This document shows positions 24,000 to 37,227 of a DNA stretch of 64,000 nt, one piece after another; the stretch's first letter is position 1, and the number at the start of each line of letters is the position of its first letter. Source of the DNA: Lepraria neglecta (Eukaryota > Ascomycota > Lecanoromycetes > Lecanorales > Stereocaulaceae); the NCBI GenBank assembly GCA_033220425.1, contig CM065651.1:930001-994000 (forward strand), written 5' to 3'. The position numbers were made by a program, and so were the translations under genes. The notes under the pieces were generated by a model. The model did no database searches and was not told the origin of the DNA. It saw only the letters and a program-made list of their open reading frames with translations.

Positions 24000-25130
24000 T
24001 CCGTAGGTATTAACTACCTATAGCTTCTTATAACTCGTCTCTATAAGCTATAGTAGTATTATACGGATTCCGTCGCTTCTTAGCCAGGGTTTACTATATC
24101 GCTACTACCTCTTTCTCTATACTATCCTATCTGCTTTCTCTTTCTTGGATTTATTTCCTACTATTATCTAGCTTATCGGTACTATCTTCGGGACTATAGC
24201 GTATCGAGTAGACGTCAAAAGTTAACCGTGTATATCCGCTTGAATATATTTCTACTAATATACCCCTCTATAACCGTTTATTTGTAATCTCAAGCGCCTT
24301 CCCCCTAACCGGCTTATAGAGAATCCTCTCTATAGCCTTATCAAATTAGATATCCTCTACTAATATACTAATAAACCGGTCGAATTAAATATTATCGATC
24401 TCGATATTCGAAGGACCTCGATTTAAAGGCAGTACTAAATCCTGCGGCCGGTATATCGTTATTATATTATGGCCTTTTCTTTGAACGTAGACTATAATAT
24501 TACTAAAAATAGGTGGCGATAGAGTACTTTATTGCCGCTTGGCTTGCTCCCTATTTACTACTACTATTAGTAGCTCCTCCTTTATAGTCTTTTGCCTCTT
24601 CCTATTATTATTATACTTTTGAGCCTAATAAGTCAGATACTCTTCCCTCTACACACAGTCTATACCCTTGAAAACCTCCGGAAATTGCTTATATACAATA
24701 TCAAATACGGGTTATAGACTCTACTTAGTAGCGATATTATTGATCTTGTCGCGTATAGTACCGTATCTTCTAACCTCCGTATCCAGGGCGGTATATATAT
24801 CTCTATAGAGTTTCTGGTCGATGTCGAGACCTGTATATATATACCGAACCGACTAGGACTTGATATTAAGCTCTCGTAATATCGCTTCTCTCGAGGGCTC
24901 CGAGGACTATATAGCGTTCGTTCGACTTAGCTATACCTTTTATTAGCCTAAAGGTTAGCCTAATAGGGTTATAGTTTTCTAACTTACGGTACTAGTATCT
25001 AGATTATTTATTATCCAAGATAGAACTTTAATAGGGACGGAGGATATTGATACGAGATCGTATTTATTAGTAGGGCGGGATTATTAGTTTAAAACGCTAA
25101 AAATATCTAAGGGGCCGAATACTAACGAGC
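24000..25130 (-). pseudogene. RIPed coding-like DNA, unrecognised, minus strand
   Basis: The minus-strand reading is open for long stretches (for example LTFDVYSIRYSPEDSTDKL near 24.2 kb). It lies downstream of the transposase and is separated from it by the motif cluster at 25.15 kb. No family is recognised. Confidence 0.38.
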
Positions 25131-25149
25131 GCTAAGTATATTTGAAATC

Positions 25150-25176
25150 ATTCGAAAACGCTCGATAACGCTCGAT
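25150..25176. repeat. TTCGA/CTCGA motif cluster between minus-strand genes
   Basis: TTCGAAAACGCTCGATAACG with a further CTCGA follows; it separates the transposase 3' end from the next minus-strand block. Confidence 0.8.
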
Positions 25177-25199
25177 TTTGGTTAAAAGATTTCGCGTGC

Positions 25200-28100
25200 G
25201 TCTCTACTATCTAGTTACCTTTTTATCTTTAGAACGCTTAGCTACTCGTTTAGCCGCCTAAGACTCTACCTTTAAGAACCCTATATCGTATAATGTGTTA
25301 AATTGATCGAAGTCGATATAGTTGTTAATATAGTAGGTTGGCCCGTCTGTCAACCCTCGAGGGATAATATATACTATACGAATAATACTCGGAAGACTAT
25401 AGAATCGTCGGCTTGTATAACTATAACCGTTTATAGCGTCCGGTAAACGATACTCCTCTATCTCTACTATACTATATATAGGATCTATACGCCTACCAGA
25501 TCTGAATTTTAGAGTTTGGATTATAGCTCCGGTATACGAGGGATGCCTACCCTTAGTATTTTGTCGACCAAGATCTATTACTATTAAGATTATAAGTAAC
25601 TTGCCGACTAGCCTCCTATCCTATAGATATAGTATATAATTCCGACTCTTACTTCCTATCTCGTATTCCTATACCTAAATATAATCCTGTCGCTATTCGC
25701 CCTAAGCCTACCAGTTCGGGGTGCAGCGAGTATAGTCTTCTATAACGCGATTAGGATTAATAGGGTCGCCTATTTTTTTCTATAAAGTAATAGAGCCGTA
25801 TACTTTTATAGGGCAAGAAGCCGCCTATAATAGATCTTTATTTCTGTCTATATTAGTATCCCTATTAGTAGTAGTAAACGTCTAATCCGAGCGTTCTTAC
25901 TTAATAAAATTGATTAACGTAGTATAAAGATTCGGGATTCCGTATTAATAGGCTACGGTCGATACGTATATCTAATAGTTGATACTCAATCGAAGGCTCT
26001 GTATACGTTGTTCCTAGGCCTCGTCTAGCGGCTATTATAGCTCTCTAAGATCCTTTACGCCTGCGGCTAGGTTGCGGATACTTCTTACGGAGTATTCTAA
26101 CTCTAAAAGACCCCTGCCCGCCTTATATCGTTTAATATCTAGTATTATCGTAAGGTTTAAATATCGAATATTGGCTAGGATAATCTGCTTCTCGAATCCC
26201 TTTCGCTTATTTGTCCGCCTAAAGTAGTCCTTTATAAGATTAATATAATTAGCTTTACTAATACCTATTAAGTACCTAGAAGTATATCCAAATTTACGGA
26301 TATAATTCGTATAGTATATTATAGAATACTACTTGGGAAAGTCGAAATTCTTATTAGGCCTAAACCTACGGAAGGCCTCTTTACTCTTGTCTCATTGAGT
26401 AAGGTAATATTCTATATACTTTAGAGACTTGCCCGTGTAGGAATTATATTGAGCCAGAGTCATAAAGTTTATAATCCCACGCGTAGTATACAGGACGTTG
26501 CTATTCTTGGCTACTAGAAGCGGTGTAATTACCGTAACTAGTTAGCGGAGTACCATTTTATGTTCGCTCCCTGTCTACTACTTAACGTCGCTATAGCTAG
26601 CGAAATGTTTTAGGCCCGCAAACGGGGGTATACGGCGGAATAACTGGTCTAGTTAGACTATTGCGGGCGTCTCAAGGATGTCTCTTACGCTCCTACTTCC
26701 GGGCCTCTTTCGACTAGGTTTCACAGCGGCCCTAATAGCCTTATCTATCTATCTAAGAAGATAATCACGACCGGCGACGCCTTTGAGCAGTTGGTATAGA
26801 ATATCGACTATTATATATTAGTGGATATTAATATAGGGAAGCTGCTAGGCGAAATTGTCGAAGGTATAAATACGTTCGGGATAGTCCTCCGGTATCCATT
26901 CCGGTATAAGCTGTAATCGACGTTGCTACTACATCTAATAGTAATCTCGTAACTTCCATCCTTGTTTTTTCCCTAACCGTCTAAATTCTTCTCGTAATAT
27001 ATAGTAAATAGGGTATTGCTATAAAGACCTGACCTCGGTAATAAGGACTTGTTTCTTATAATTAGCTATAATTCTAGCGAGTATTGGATATCCTTAGCGG
27101 ACTTTCTTATCGGTATATATAATAGGTATCCCACGGCGGCTATACCGTCTAATAGCTAAGATAAAACGAATATTAGATATATAAACGCTGGTATATAGAT
27201 ATACTATATACTTACGCTCCGTAATAATATCTATTATTGTATAATATACCTCTACCTTAATATAGAGACCTATCTCCTTCGGGATTAGTATTAAAGCGAT
27301 TAGGATATTACTAGGCCGGCTTCTTTATCTTCGCGTTTCATTATTAAGGTTACTAATAGTTAAGTAAATAGGCTATACTAATAAATCGCCGGAGAGATTA
27401 GTAAGTTAGATTTTATCGCTGGCTAGGAGAACCGGGATTACTATAGTATTTTCAGGGAGCTGCTCTTGTATGAACTACTACTAGTCTATAGTATATATCT
27501 CGGTATAGAGGCGAGAGTCCTCGTCCTTAGAGCTATCCTAGCCTAGCTAGTTTATAATAAACCTTCGGACTAGTATATATAATAGATTTCCTATAAAAGG
27601 ACGGTAACTAAGAAGAAACTCGATTACCTTAGTAATATCTTAATAGTATATAGAATATCCTCTTACTGCGACCTATTCGATATTTGAGTTAATAGTAATT
27701 ACCTATTCTATCTATTCGTTATTTAAAATACTATCTTGAATTTTAGATAGAAGCTCCCTCTAAGACTCGCTATTCTAAAAGGTAGCGTACTACTATAGAG
27801 GATAAAGTCGGTTATCCCCGAAGAAACCGTTAACTCCGCCTTTAGTATATTTAATTTTAGCTAACTATTCTATAAACGCGAAGTTAGTCTTATCGCGAAA
27901 CGGTGAGAAGTTCGAATACCGAGCGCTACAAGTATCTTCAGCCTGCGAGTAGTATATTAGAGGCTTACCGGCCCTACTACCCGTAATATCGTAAGAAGTC
28001 TTCTCTTTAATACCTACGGCTACCGGAAGGATATCTGCCTTAATATAATTCGACCCGCTAGAGGCGTTAAGCCTAGGATTTTTATATCCTAGCGTATTAT

Positions 28101-28420
28101 TGGCCTCTATAGGATCTTCCGGTCCTCTATCCGTCCTAATCTTATATTATATACTCTATTCTCTAGCGCCTACCGCTATATTTAGACTTAACTCTATCTT
28201 ATCTATTATTCTCTATAGCTATCTTTTAACCTCTTCGATAGTCTCGGCGGCTATATAGATTCTCCTCCGAGGCGGTTCTCTAGGTATTATATCTTTACCG
28301 TGCCGCTTTCGGTATCTATTTATATAGTTCGAGAAGCTATAATATATCTTAGTAATAACGCCGCAGGCCTTATAGACCTATAGAGCTATCCTAGGTCTAT
28401 AAGGTAAGATAAAATATATA
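25200..28420 (-). pseudogene. Plavaka-type transposase, RIP-dead
   Basis: On the minus strand, from the N-terminus: a C2H2-like finger remnant near 28.35 kb (ACGVITK...RKRH); the core PVLLASDKIWLTNLSGD with LTISNLNNETRR near 27.35-27.43 kb; the INIHQYIIVDILYQLLKG block near 26.8 kb; FDFPKWYSIIYYTNYIRKFG with an RRTNKRKG segment near 26.2-26.35 kb; and the C-terminal DYTRCTPNWQAQGEQR near 25.7 kb and YINNYIDFDQFNTLYD near 25.3 kb. This order is diagnostic of the Plavaka group of EnSpm/CACTA transposases in fungi. Stops are spread through it, mainly former Trp and Gln codons. It is head to head with the helicase at 28.7 kb. Confidence 0.88.
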
Positions 28421-28502
28421 AAGGGAATTAATTAAGTAGTAAAGAGTTACTATATACTACTTAAAGGCGTAGAAGATTCCTTAATATTAGAAGGGGTTAG
28501 AA

Positions 28503-28533
28503 AACGCTCGATAGTGTTCGAAAGCGTTCGAAA
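28503..28533. repeat. TTCGA motif cluster between transposase and helicase
   Basis: ACGCTCGATAGTGTTCGAAA followed by GCGTTCGAAA, in the divergent intergenic space of element 1. Confidence 0.85.
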
Positions 28534-28699
28534 TTTTCATCTACGCCAAGCCTAATCGGGCGTCGTCGGGGTTAAACTCCGTAGTAGTCTAATACCGAAA
28601 TAGTCTTTAAATTAATAACCTAACTTATTAATATAGCCTCGCGACTTGCAGAAATATTAATTATTATAGCTCTAATAATAATAACGCTTCTAAGCTATC

Positions 28700-31600
28700 T
28701 AAAAAAGCTTATAGTAGAAAAGCTAATTATTTAATACTATAGATAAACGTTCTAGAGTAAAGGAATATAAATTAGGTCGAAGTTCGAGGATTATATATAT
28801 AGGGATTAGAATATATTCACTTATAGTATAGCGATTATATATACCTATAGGGTCTTTTAGCGTAGCGTACCTAGTTAAATTCGCGTCATTTTATTCCTTT
28901 ATCCTTAAATCTATAACTATTTCATCCTATCTATTCTACTTTATTCTACTTTATTCTATCTTACCTTTATAACCGTAATTATACCTTTTAATCCTCGATT
29001 TAACTACGCTAATATATTAGCTAGTAATCTTATAAATAAAGAAATAATAACTCCCTTTAACCTTAGCTTAGATAACTATAAGATAATAAAAGATATTATA
29101 GTAGACTACTTAATCGCGAATAATCTCCTAAGTATTAATCTAAAAGATAAGGGGTTATTAAAACTACTTAATAGTCTAAAACTAGTAATCGTTATAGATA
29201 TCGAGAGTAAACTCGGCGCTACTATATTTATAGAGGTCCCGCCCGCCTATATTTTATTCTAGCTATATATCCTAGCAAAGAAGGTAAAGTAAGGTAAGAA
29301 GTATAAGATAACTCCCGGTAAGCGTAGCGTCGATAAAAGCTTAGAGACCTTAGAGATAAAGAGATAACGAACCTTAGAGGCCTCTAATATAAAGACCGAA
29401 GGGTCTACGAGCGGCGCGTTTAGTTACTAAGACTCGAAAGCTAATATCCTATCAAGGCTACCCCTACTACCTTTAGACCCTCGACTTATTAATAATATAC
29501 TCCTTTACTATAAACGGGAAGATAATAGTAGTATTAAAATATTTAATACTATATAGGATATTCTTCTAGATAATATTACTTATAGCGTGAAGCTACTCTT
29601 TTAGTATACGAAACTCGAAGTATATAGATAACTATTAACGAGTAGTATTATCTTTAAAGAGCTAGACGATATACTAATAGGCTAGTTATATCGAAATAAT
29701 TGTAAGTAACTAGTAGTAGTAAACAATAATCAATTATATTTCTATACGTGTCTTTTATTATAGTTAAGGGATCGGAGCTATAAGTATCTAGAATTTGTAG
29801 TTAAATCGAATCCTACTTCTAGTAAGCTGCCCGCTAAATATAATACTATTATATTATAGCTAACGCTCGAGCTACTAGGTTCGAATCCTCTACTATATCT
29901 ATTTAGCGCGCCTAACGGAAGGTAACCCCTACCTCTACCAAGACTAGATAACTATTAAATAAAACCGTATACAAGTATCGGAGCGAATACCGATAGTAGG
30001 GCCTCTTAGAAGGTATCCGCTAGATAAGGTATATACTAATAGAGTAATAGGCCGTGTCTTTAGCGATAAACTACTACTGGTACTATAGTCGATTTCCTAG
30101 TCGAAAGCAAAATCTCCTCTCCCTCCGAAGATCGGTCCCCCTTTATCGTATACTCTATTATCTAAGTATCTCAAGGAAATCGAAGACGATACTTTAATTA
30201 TATAGGGGATATCTTCGCTCTTACTAGAGGAGTACTAGCTAGGTAATAAAAGGTAGTCTATTAATATCTTAGATAAAGGAGACGAAGATAAAGGTAAAGA
30301 TATAGATAAGGAGGAAGGGTAGTAAGATAAATAGTAATATAAGAAGAGGGGAGAGGATTATAAAGATAATAATAAGGAGGAGGAGGATCTAAATACTTTA
30401 ATTAATAATAATAACGATAAGGACGACGAAAAGGGAGCTATATTATTAAGCCTATAAGCTCTTCCTTACTCCTCTAGCTTCTAAAGAGCTACTAATATAG
30501 AGACTCTAGGAAGTAAGATATCGTCTATTCTACCCTTTGCGAGTATATAAATAAAGAATCTCTTAAGGGTATATATATATTATATCTAATACCTTATAAG
30601 ATCTTAAAACCTAAGGAGCGCAAAAACCTGAAGGCAGATAAATCGAAGATGGTCACGCCGAGCTTCACTTTTCCGGGTATATTAATTGATCCGTATTACT
30701 TTCAGTTTCTAATAGTATATATATTACTATAGTTATATAATAGTACGGGGGACGGGGGTATCCTCGCAGATAAGATAGGGTTCGGTAAGGTTAGTAATCA
30801 CGTCTTCGTTTAATAATGTTTAAAACCGTTTAACAGATCTAACTTTTAGTACTAGACTCTAATAATCTACCTATTAATTATAACCTAGCGGTGGATTAAT
30901 TAAAATAGAGTTAATATTAGGGACGTACGCAAAAGTAAAAACCCCTAATATCTATAACACGGTATTAATGGCCTATACCCAAGTCAAGTATAGTAGCTAA
31001 TCCAATATAGCTATATCAAGGGGAGTATTATAATCAAATTTGATATATAGTATAGCCCAAATATAATCTTCGCACCGGCTACTCTACTACTAACGTAGAA
31101 AATAGAGTTCTCTAAATAGTACGATCCGAAAGCCGACGAGCGGGTGGATCTTGGTCTAGTCGTCGGCTATAGGTCGGCTAGAGATAATAGTCTTATCTAG
31201 TAATACTTCTAGGAAGGTCCTAGAGGTAAGAAGATCCGATATAAAGGGAACGTCTTTAAGATAGACTACAAACTAGAAGAGCGTCTATCTTAGGAGTCGC
31301 AGAGATAGATTATTCTAATAATAGTTAGGAGCTACGATATAAACGTTAAGTAGAAATTCAAGATCAACTAACTATACCGGGAAATACCTAAAGGTAAAAG
31401 GAGAGAGATAATAAGGTACTAGATAGTATAGAGGCTATCTATAGGAAGAACCTTCGATAACGAATTTACTACTACTAAAACCCAGGGTAGCGGGATAATA
31501 GGTCTACTGCGTAATATTAAACAGGAATCCTATAACTTTCATTATACGTTTATAGCGATATTAGGGACGCTATAGAATAAATTACCCTCGGATATAAGCG

Positions 31601-32800
31601 GTATTATAAGTGTATTACGATACCTATATAGGTATACTTAGGCTGCGTATAAGACTCTTAGATTTAGTATACTAGATAACTTTAAGGAGATTATTAACGT
31701 ATATAATAATATAGCTAAGAGGAACCTAACGATATCTAGCGCTATAGCCCTATTTGCGGAGAAGAGGAATAAACTAATCGTTTTCCTTCGGGATATTATA
31801 ATTATACGCACGGAGACGTCGAGATGGCTAAATAATGAACCGATGTTATATTTACTATTACACGATACTAAGCACGTATAATTCCAATTTCTAACTCAGC
31901 TCTAACTAGATCTTAATCTAGTAGATACCGAGGTTAAGAGGAAACTTAATCAATAGGTCTATAACTAAGGTATCTAATTAACTACTAAGTATAATATAAT
32001 ATTCTTTACCTTATCAGCGAAGATATATATAATTATAGATATACCGGGCCTCGCCAAGCTTCTTACAAACCCCGGATTCAATAATAATCTAATATAGGCG
32101 TCCTTTAAGAAAAAATACTTGAAAACTTATATAGAGATCAAGGCGGATAATCTATACTATAAGAATATTTCTATACTTGAGAAATATAATCCTAAATAGG
32201 ATAAGATTTGGAAGACTATCGAGAATCTTGGCTATATATAGTTTAAGTACGCTAGCGATATAGAGCGGAAACGAGTACCTAAGAAGCTCGTTATTATGTC
32301 TAATCTACTCTTAGTAGCCTATATAACGGTAAAGGTAAGCTCTACCCCTATCGTACCCTTTAATATATAAATCCTGCTAGTACTTCGTCTTAAAGGCTTC
32401 GCTAACTACGGAGTAGTAGCTTTAGGATAAGCTCGAGGAGATAGGCTCGAACCTAATTATAAAGTTCGTATATATAGGGTATAGCGTTAATAAGCGCCAG
32501 GATATTATCAAGGGATTTCAAGAGGACCCCGGCTTCGAAGACCTAAACTCAGATATCCTAGTACTTCTATATAGATTATTTAATAAGGGATATACTATAA
32601 CCCGAGCGAAGAAAATAATTCTAATAGATATAACCTAGCTAGATAATATTGAAGACTAGGTGGTCAAGCGAATCTATCGTATCGGGTCGTTGAACGCGAT
32701 GTATATATCTATATAGTATACAAATGTTCCGATTAATATAATTATATTTAGTATACAGGAGAAGCGAAGATAGGGGCGGGAGGGGACGGTTAGAAGTTAG
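28700..32800 (+). pseudogene. SNF2-type helicase, RIP-dead
   Basis: Long plus-strand reading. A poorly conserved N-terminal region runs to about 30.6 kb and includes an acidic, purine-rich part at 30.28-30.45 kb. The ATPase domain begins with Walker A GGILADKIGFGK (30753-30788; the family has GGILADEMGLGKT). ALFAEKRNKLIVFLRD lies near 31.75 kb. The C-terminal helicase half has DIPGLAKLL near 32.04 kb, NKRQDIIKGFQEDPGFED near 32.49 kb, and motif VI KRIYRIGS at 32665-32688 (family QRIHRIGQ). It is assigned to the SNF2 superfamily; its role in the transposon is unknown. Stops are numerous and of RIP type. Confidence 0.82.
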
Positions 32801-34914
32801 GGGGATTAAGATATACTAGTTCGAAAGCTTACTACGGTAAAGGAGTAGAAACGAAAAGACGAAGAGGACTAGAGCTATACTTAGGCAATACGATATATAA
32901 TATATATAGGCCTCTAATAGGTACTAGGCCTATTATAATAACGGCTATAGTCTTCGAGAGTAGTTCTTCTTTCTCAAATAAACGAATTAAGTATATTTCT
33001 ACTACTATTACATCGAGCTATAGGTAGCTATATATATATTCAATAACGTAAAACCGTTCGGAAGCCTCCCTACTTAAGCCTGATATTCTATAGCTTTATA
33101 ACGTTAGAAAGCTACTAAAAATCAGTTAAATTATATTAGTATAGTGTTTCTTCTTTACCGAGGTACTAGTACTAATACTAACTATCGAACTTACCTTGCG
33201 TAGAGCGCTCCGTAGATTTAGTAACAAACTACCCTTTACGCACTAACTCTTATTTAGCTATATATAATGATTCTTTAGGAGGGGATTAATATATTCGAGG
33301 ATGCTTTTAGCCCTAGTCTTATACGCCCTCTCCTACTTCTTCCGGGGGTACCTATAGGGTTATCGAATATCTATAGTCTAAAGGTTTTAATACTACTAAA
33401 GAAGAAGACCTTTAGAATAGTAAGAATAGGTCCTATAGAGAACGATATAAGTATCTTAAGAACCTTAAGTACCTGATAATCTGCCTGGAAGAGATGGAAT
33501 GATTATTCAAGGGTTATTTAAAGAAGATTATACCTGAAAAGAAGACTCGGCTTTACGAAGTATCTATAGACTATACTATTAGATACACGGTTGAACTTAC
33601 TTATAAATTATACTCTAGATAAGTTTCTAGCACGATTCAGCTATCTATTACGTGGTAATCACAAGTAGTTAGTCGTATAGGTGTCTCAGTCTGATCCTAT
33701 AAGCAATACCTATATTGCCCTTATTTTATTACGAGATACCGATATATACTAAGGAGTCAGCTGTAGGAGAAGCGGCTGTGGAGTTCCTAGGGTCCTTAGA
33801 CTAAACTACCTATAAACTTGCTATAAACGAGAACCTTTACTAACCCCCACCTAGTAGCGGCTATAATATCGGCCCTAGCTCCTTGAACGCGCAGGGCAAC
33901 CACGAAGCTTTAACTCGCTACTTTCCAGCCGTTAACACCGATAACTATAGTTATTTAGATAGCTCTCAGTCTAACACTAGTGGTAATTTGCCCTCTACTC
34001 ACGCTAGTAACGCTATAGCTTGTACTACTAAAGCTTACCGCGCTCGTGCTAAAGCTCTCGTACTATTATTAATTCCGAAATTAATACGACCCTAGCTAGT
34101 AACGCGGCTATAGTAGATAACCTTCCTACTTCCTCTATTAAATTGCGAGTACCCTAAATCTTTAATTAGCCTTAAGAGAACATGGCCCTTAATATAAGTC
34201 TCCTCCCTATTTATCCTTATATCGCTCTTTTACTAACTATAGTATATATATAGCGCGCAGAATCCTTACTATAGGCCTCCTCTAACCTCTTCTACGCTAG
34301 TTCGGTAAAAGAACTTACTCTTTCGGAAGTAATAGTAACTAAGACTACTACTAAAAGATTCATTTGTCCCTTCCCTATAGCTATACTACCAACCTATAAT
34401 AACTTACAAGCTACTACGGAGTGCGGTAGTTTATAATATATCTAGACTACTTTAGGTCTTATAGGAAGAGATCCCGGATACTACTTCCCTAGATACCTTA
34501 TAAAAGAAGGTATAAATATATTTATCTTAGAGGAAGTACCGCTAAGGGGATATATTATAATCCTAGCGATCGACCTAATCCTTTAAAACTAGTATTATAT
34601 ACTTCTATAATATTGGGGAGCGTTCGAAAACCTGCTACTAGAGCCTAATATACCGAGATTCAACTACCGTTCGAAAGCGTTCGATAATACCTAAATTAGG
34701 CTAGTATCAAAAGCTGTGCTTAGCGCTATATATAGCCGAACGCTGTTAGGGGAGAGGCACGTGATTTGCTTAGCTAAGTACCTAGATTATTAGTAGTACT
34801 TTCTAGCTAGAAAATTCAATAAGAAATAACACTACCGAAATTAGTATAAACGTCTCTATATAGTATTTAGTCTTTAACGCGTCTTAAAGTAAATAATCAC
34901 TTGGTCTACCTTAT
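32800..34914 (+). other. Element 1 DNA 3' of the helicase, with a low-RIP patch
   Basis: 32.8-33.6 kb is coding-like in the plus strand but unrecognised. 33.64-34.08 kb keeps CpA/TpG and has a 70-codon open stretch with a Ser/Asn/Thr-rich composition and no known domain. The motif cluster at 34.62 kb closes the block. Confidence 0.4.
34621..34686. repeat. TTCGA motif cluster before the second helicase copy
   Basis: CGTTCGAAAACC at 34621 and CGTTCGAAAGCGTTCGATAA at 34669, with further half-sites between. Confidence 0.8.
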
Positions 34915-34959
34915 CTAACATCTATAACGATCCTATAAGGTCCTCTACCGCCGACTTAA

Positions 34960-36700
34960 TACCCGTTCCTATCTTACCTTTATAACCGTAATTATACCTT
35001 TTAATCCTTAATTTAACTACGCTAATATATTAGCTAGTAATCTTATAAATAAAGAAATAATATCCCTTTAACCTTAGCTTAGATAACTATAAGATAATAA
35101 AAGATATTATAGTAGACTACTTAAGAGGATCCATCTTGGGAGTCGCAGAGGTAGATTATCGTAATAACCGTTAGTAGCTACTCTATATACGTCGAGCAAA
35201 GATTTAAGGTCACCGAAATATATTAGGGAATATCTATAGGCAAGAAGAGAGAGGTATAGATATTCCGGCTAATATCAAGGCTATCTATAGGAAGAACCTT
35301 TAATAACGAATTTATTACTACTAAAACCTATAGTAGCGGGATAATAGGTTTACTACGTAGGATAAAAAAACAAGCCTACAAGTTTCAATATACATTCGTA
35401 GCTATATCCGGGACCCTGTAGAATAAATTACCGTCGGATATAAGTAGTATAATAAGTATATTATAATACCTATATAAGGATACTTAGTCTAAATATAGGA
35501 CTCTTATATTCGGCTTGCTAAAGAATTTCAACGATATTATTAAGGTATATAATAATATAGCCAAGGGAAGCTCGACTATAAGTAATACTATTCCCTAGTT
35601 TAAGGAGAAGAGAGATAAACTAATTATTTTCCTTCCGTATATTATAATTATATATATAGAGACTTCTAGATAGATAAACAACGAACCGATATTATATTTA
35701 CCCTTATACTATACTAAGCACGTATAATTCTAGTTTCTAATTTAGCTCTAACTAGATCTTATATTAGTAGATACCGAGAGTAAGAGGAAACTTAAATAAT
35801 AGGTCTAGGACTAAGGTATTAAATCTACTAATAAGTATAACGATATATTTTTCATCTTATCAGCGAAGATACGCATAATTATAGATATACCGGGCCTAGC
35901 TAAGCTTCTTACAACCCCTAATATCGATATTGATCTAACGTGAGACGTTCAAGAAAAAATACTTAGAAACACGTATAAGGATTAAGGTAGATAACCTATA
36001 CTATAAAAATATTTCTATACTTAGTAAATATAATCCTGAATAGGATAGGATTTGGGAGACTATATAGAATCTTAACTATATATAGTTCAAACGCGCTGGC
36101 AATAAGGAGCGTATACAAGTATCTAAGAAGCTTGTAATTATATTAAACCTACCCTTAGTAGCCTATATAAAGGTAAAGGTAAGCTTTACCCCCATCGTAC
36201 CCTTTAAAGTATAAATCCTACTAGTACTTCGTCTTAAAGGCTTCGCTAACTACTAAGTAGTAGCTTTAGGATAATCTCGAGGAGGTAGGCTCGAATCTAA
36301 TCGTGAAATTCGTATATATTGGGTATACCATCGATAAGCGCCAGGATATTATTTATAGATTTCAAGAAAATCCCGGTTTCGAAGAGCTATATTTAGATAT
36401 CCTGGTACTTCTATCTTATCTATTTAGTAAGGAATATACTATAACCCGAGCAAAGGAAACTAATTCTAATAGATATAAGCTAGCTGGATAATATTAAAGA
36501 CTAGGCTATAAAGCGAATCTATCGTATCCGTTCCTTAGACGAGACGTATATATCTATATAGTATACGGATATTAGAATTAATATAATTATATTTAGTATA
36601 TAGGAGAAGCGAAGATAGAGATAGAAGGGGATAGTTAGATACTACGAAGAGTAGAATATACTAGTTCGAAAGCTATATTTAGCCAAGAAGTTAGCACGAG
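34960..36700 (+). pseudogene. Second, partial SNF2 helicase copy in element 1
   Basis: 34.97-35.12 kb repeats DNA from 28.96-29.11 kb (the 5' part of the first copy) and then jumps at about 35.12 kb to DNA matching 31.28 kb onward, so the region with Walker A is deleted. The C-terminal half is well kept, including YTIDKRQDIIYRFQENPGFE at about 36.33-36.39 kb and a degraded motif VI near 36.5 kb. It is an internally deleted duplicate, also RIPed. The two copies differ widely. Confidence 0.8.
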
Positions 36701-36829
36701 TAGAGAAAGAATCTGCGTACTTATTATAAGACTAGATAGAAAAGAAGGAGATAGTTACTACTTAGTAGACGACTAATATTAGATCCTAAGGCTAAACGTT
36801 AGTTACTTATTTAATACCGTTTGACAACG

Positions 36830-37100
36830 GTTAATAAAAAGAGTGCGTAACTGAGGCTAAGTGTCTATTTATTCGATATAGTTCGATAACGTTCGATAAA
36901 TAGAGTGCGCAACTGAGGCTAAGCGTCTATTTATTCGATATAGTTCGATAACGTTTAATAAATAGAGTGCGCAACTGAGGCTAAGCGTCTATTTATTCGA
37001 TATAGTTCGATAACGTTCGATAAATAGAGTGCGCAGCTAAGGCTAAGCGTCTATTTACTTATTCGATACCGTTCGACAACGTTCGATAGATAGAATGCGC
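36830..37100 (+). repeat. 62-bp tandem array with TTCGA motifs, right end of element 1
   Basis: TAGAGTGCGC recurs at 36901, 36963 and 37025 (62 bp apart), with flanking units at about 36839 and 37091. Each unit holds a GTTCGATAACGTTCGATA pair and CAACTGAGGCTAAG. The units keep CpA/TpG. They could be subterminal transposase-binding sites. Confidence 0.9.
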
Positions 37101-37227
37101 AACATTCGATTTAATATTGAATCTTCATCTATAATACTTACTACGTAATCTAGATGAACTACGTATTAACTCTCTAGTAAATATCGTTGTATTATATACT
37201 CGTAACATCTATTATAAGAATAATTCA

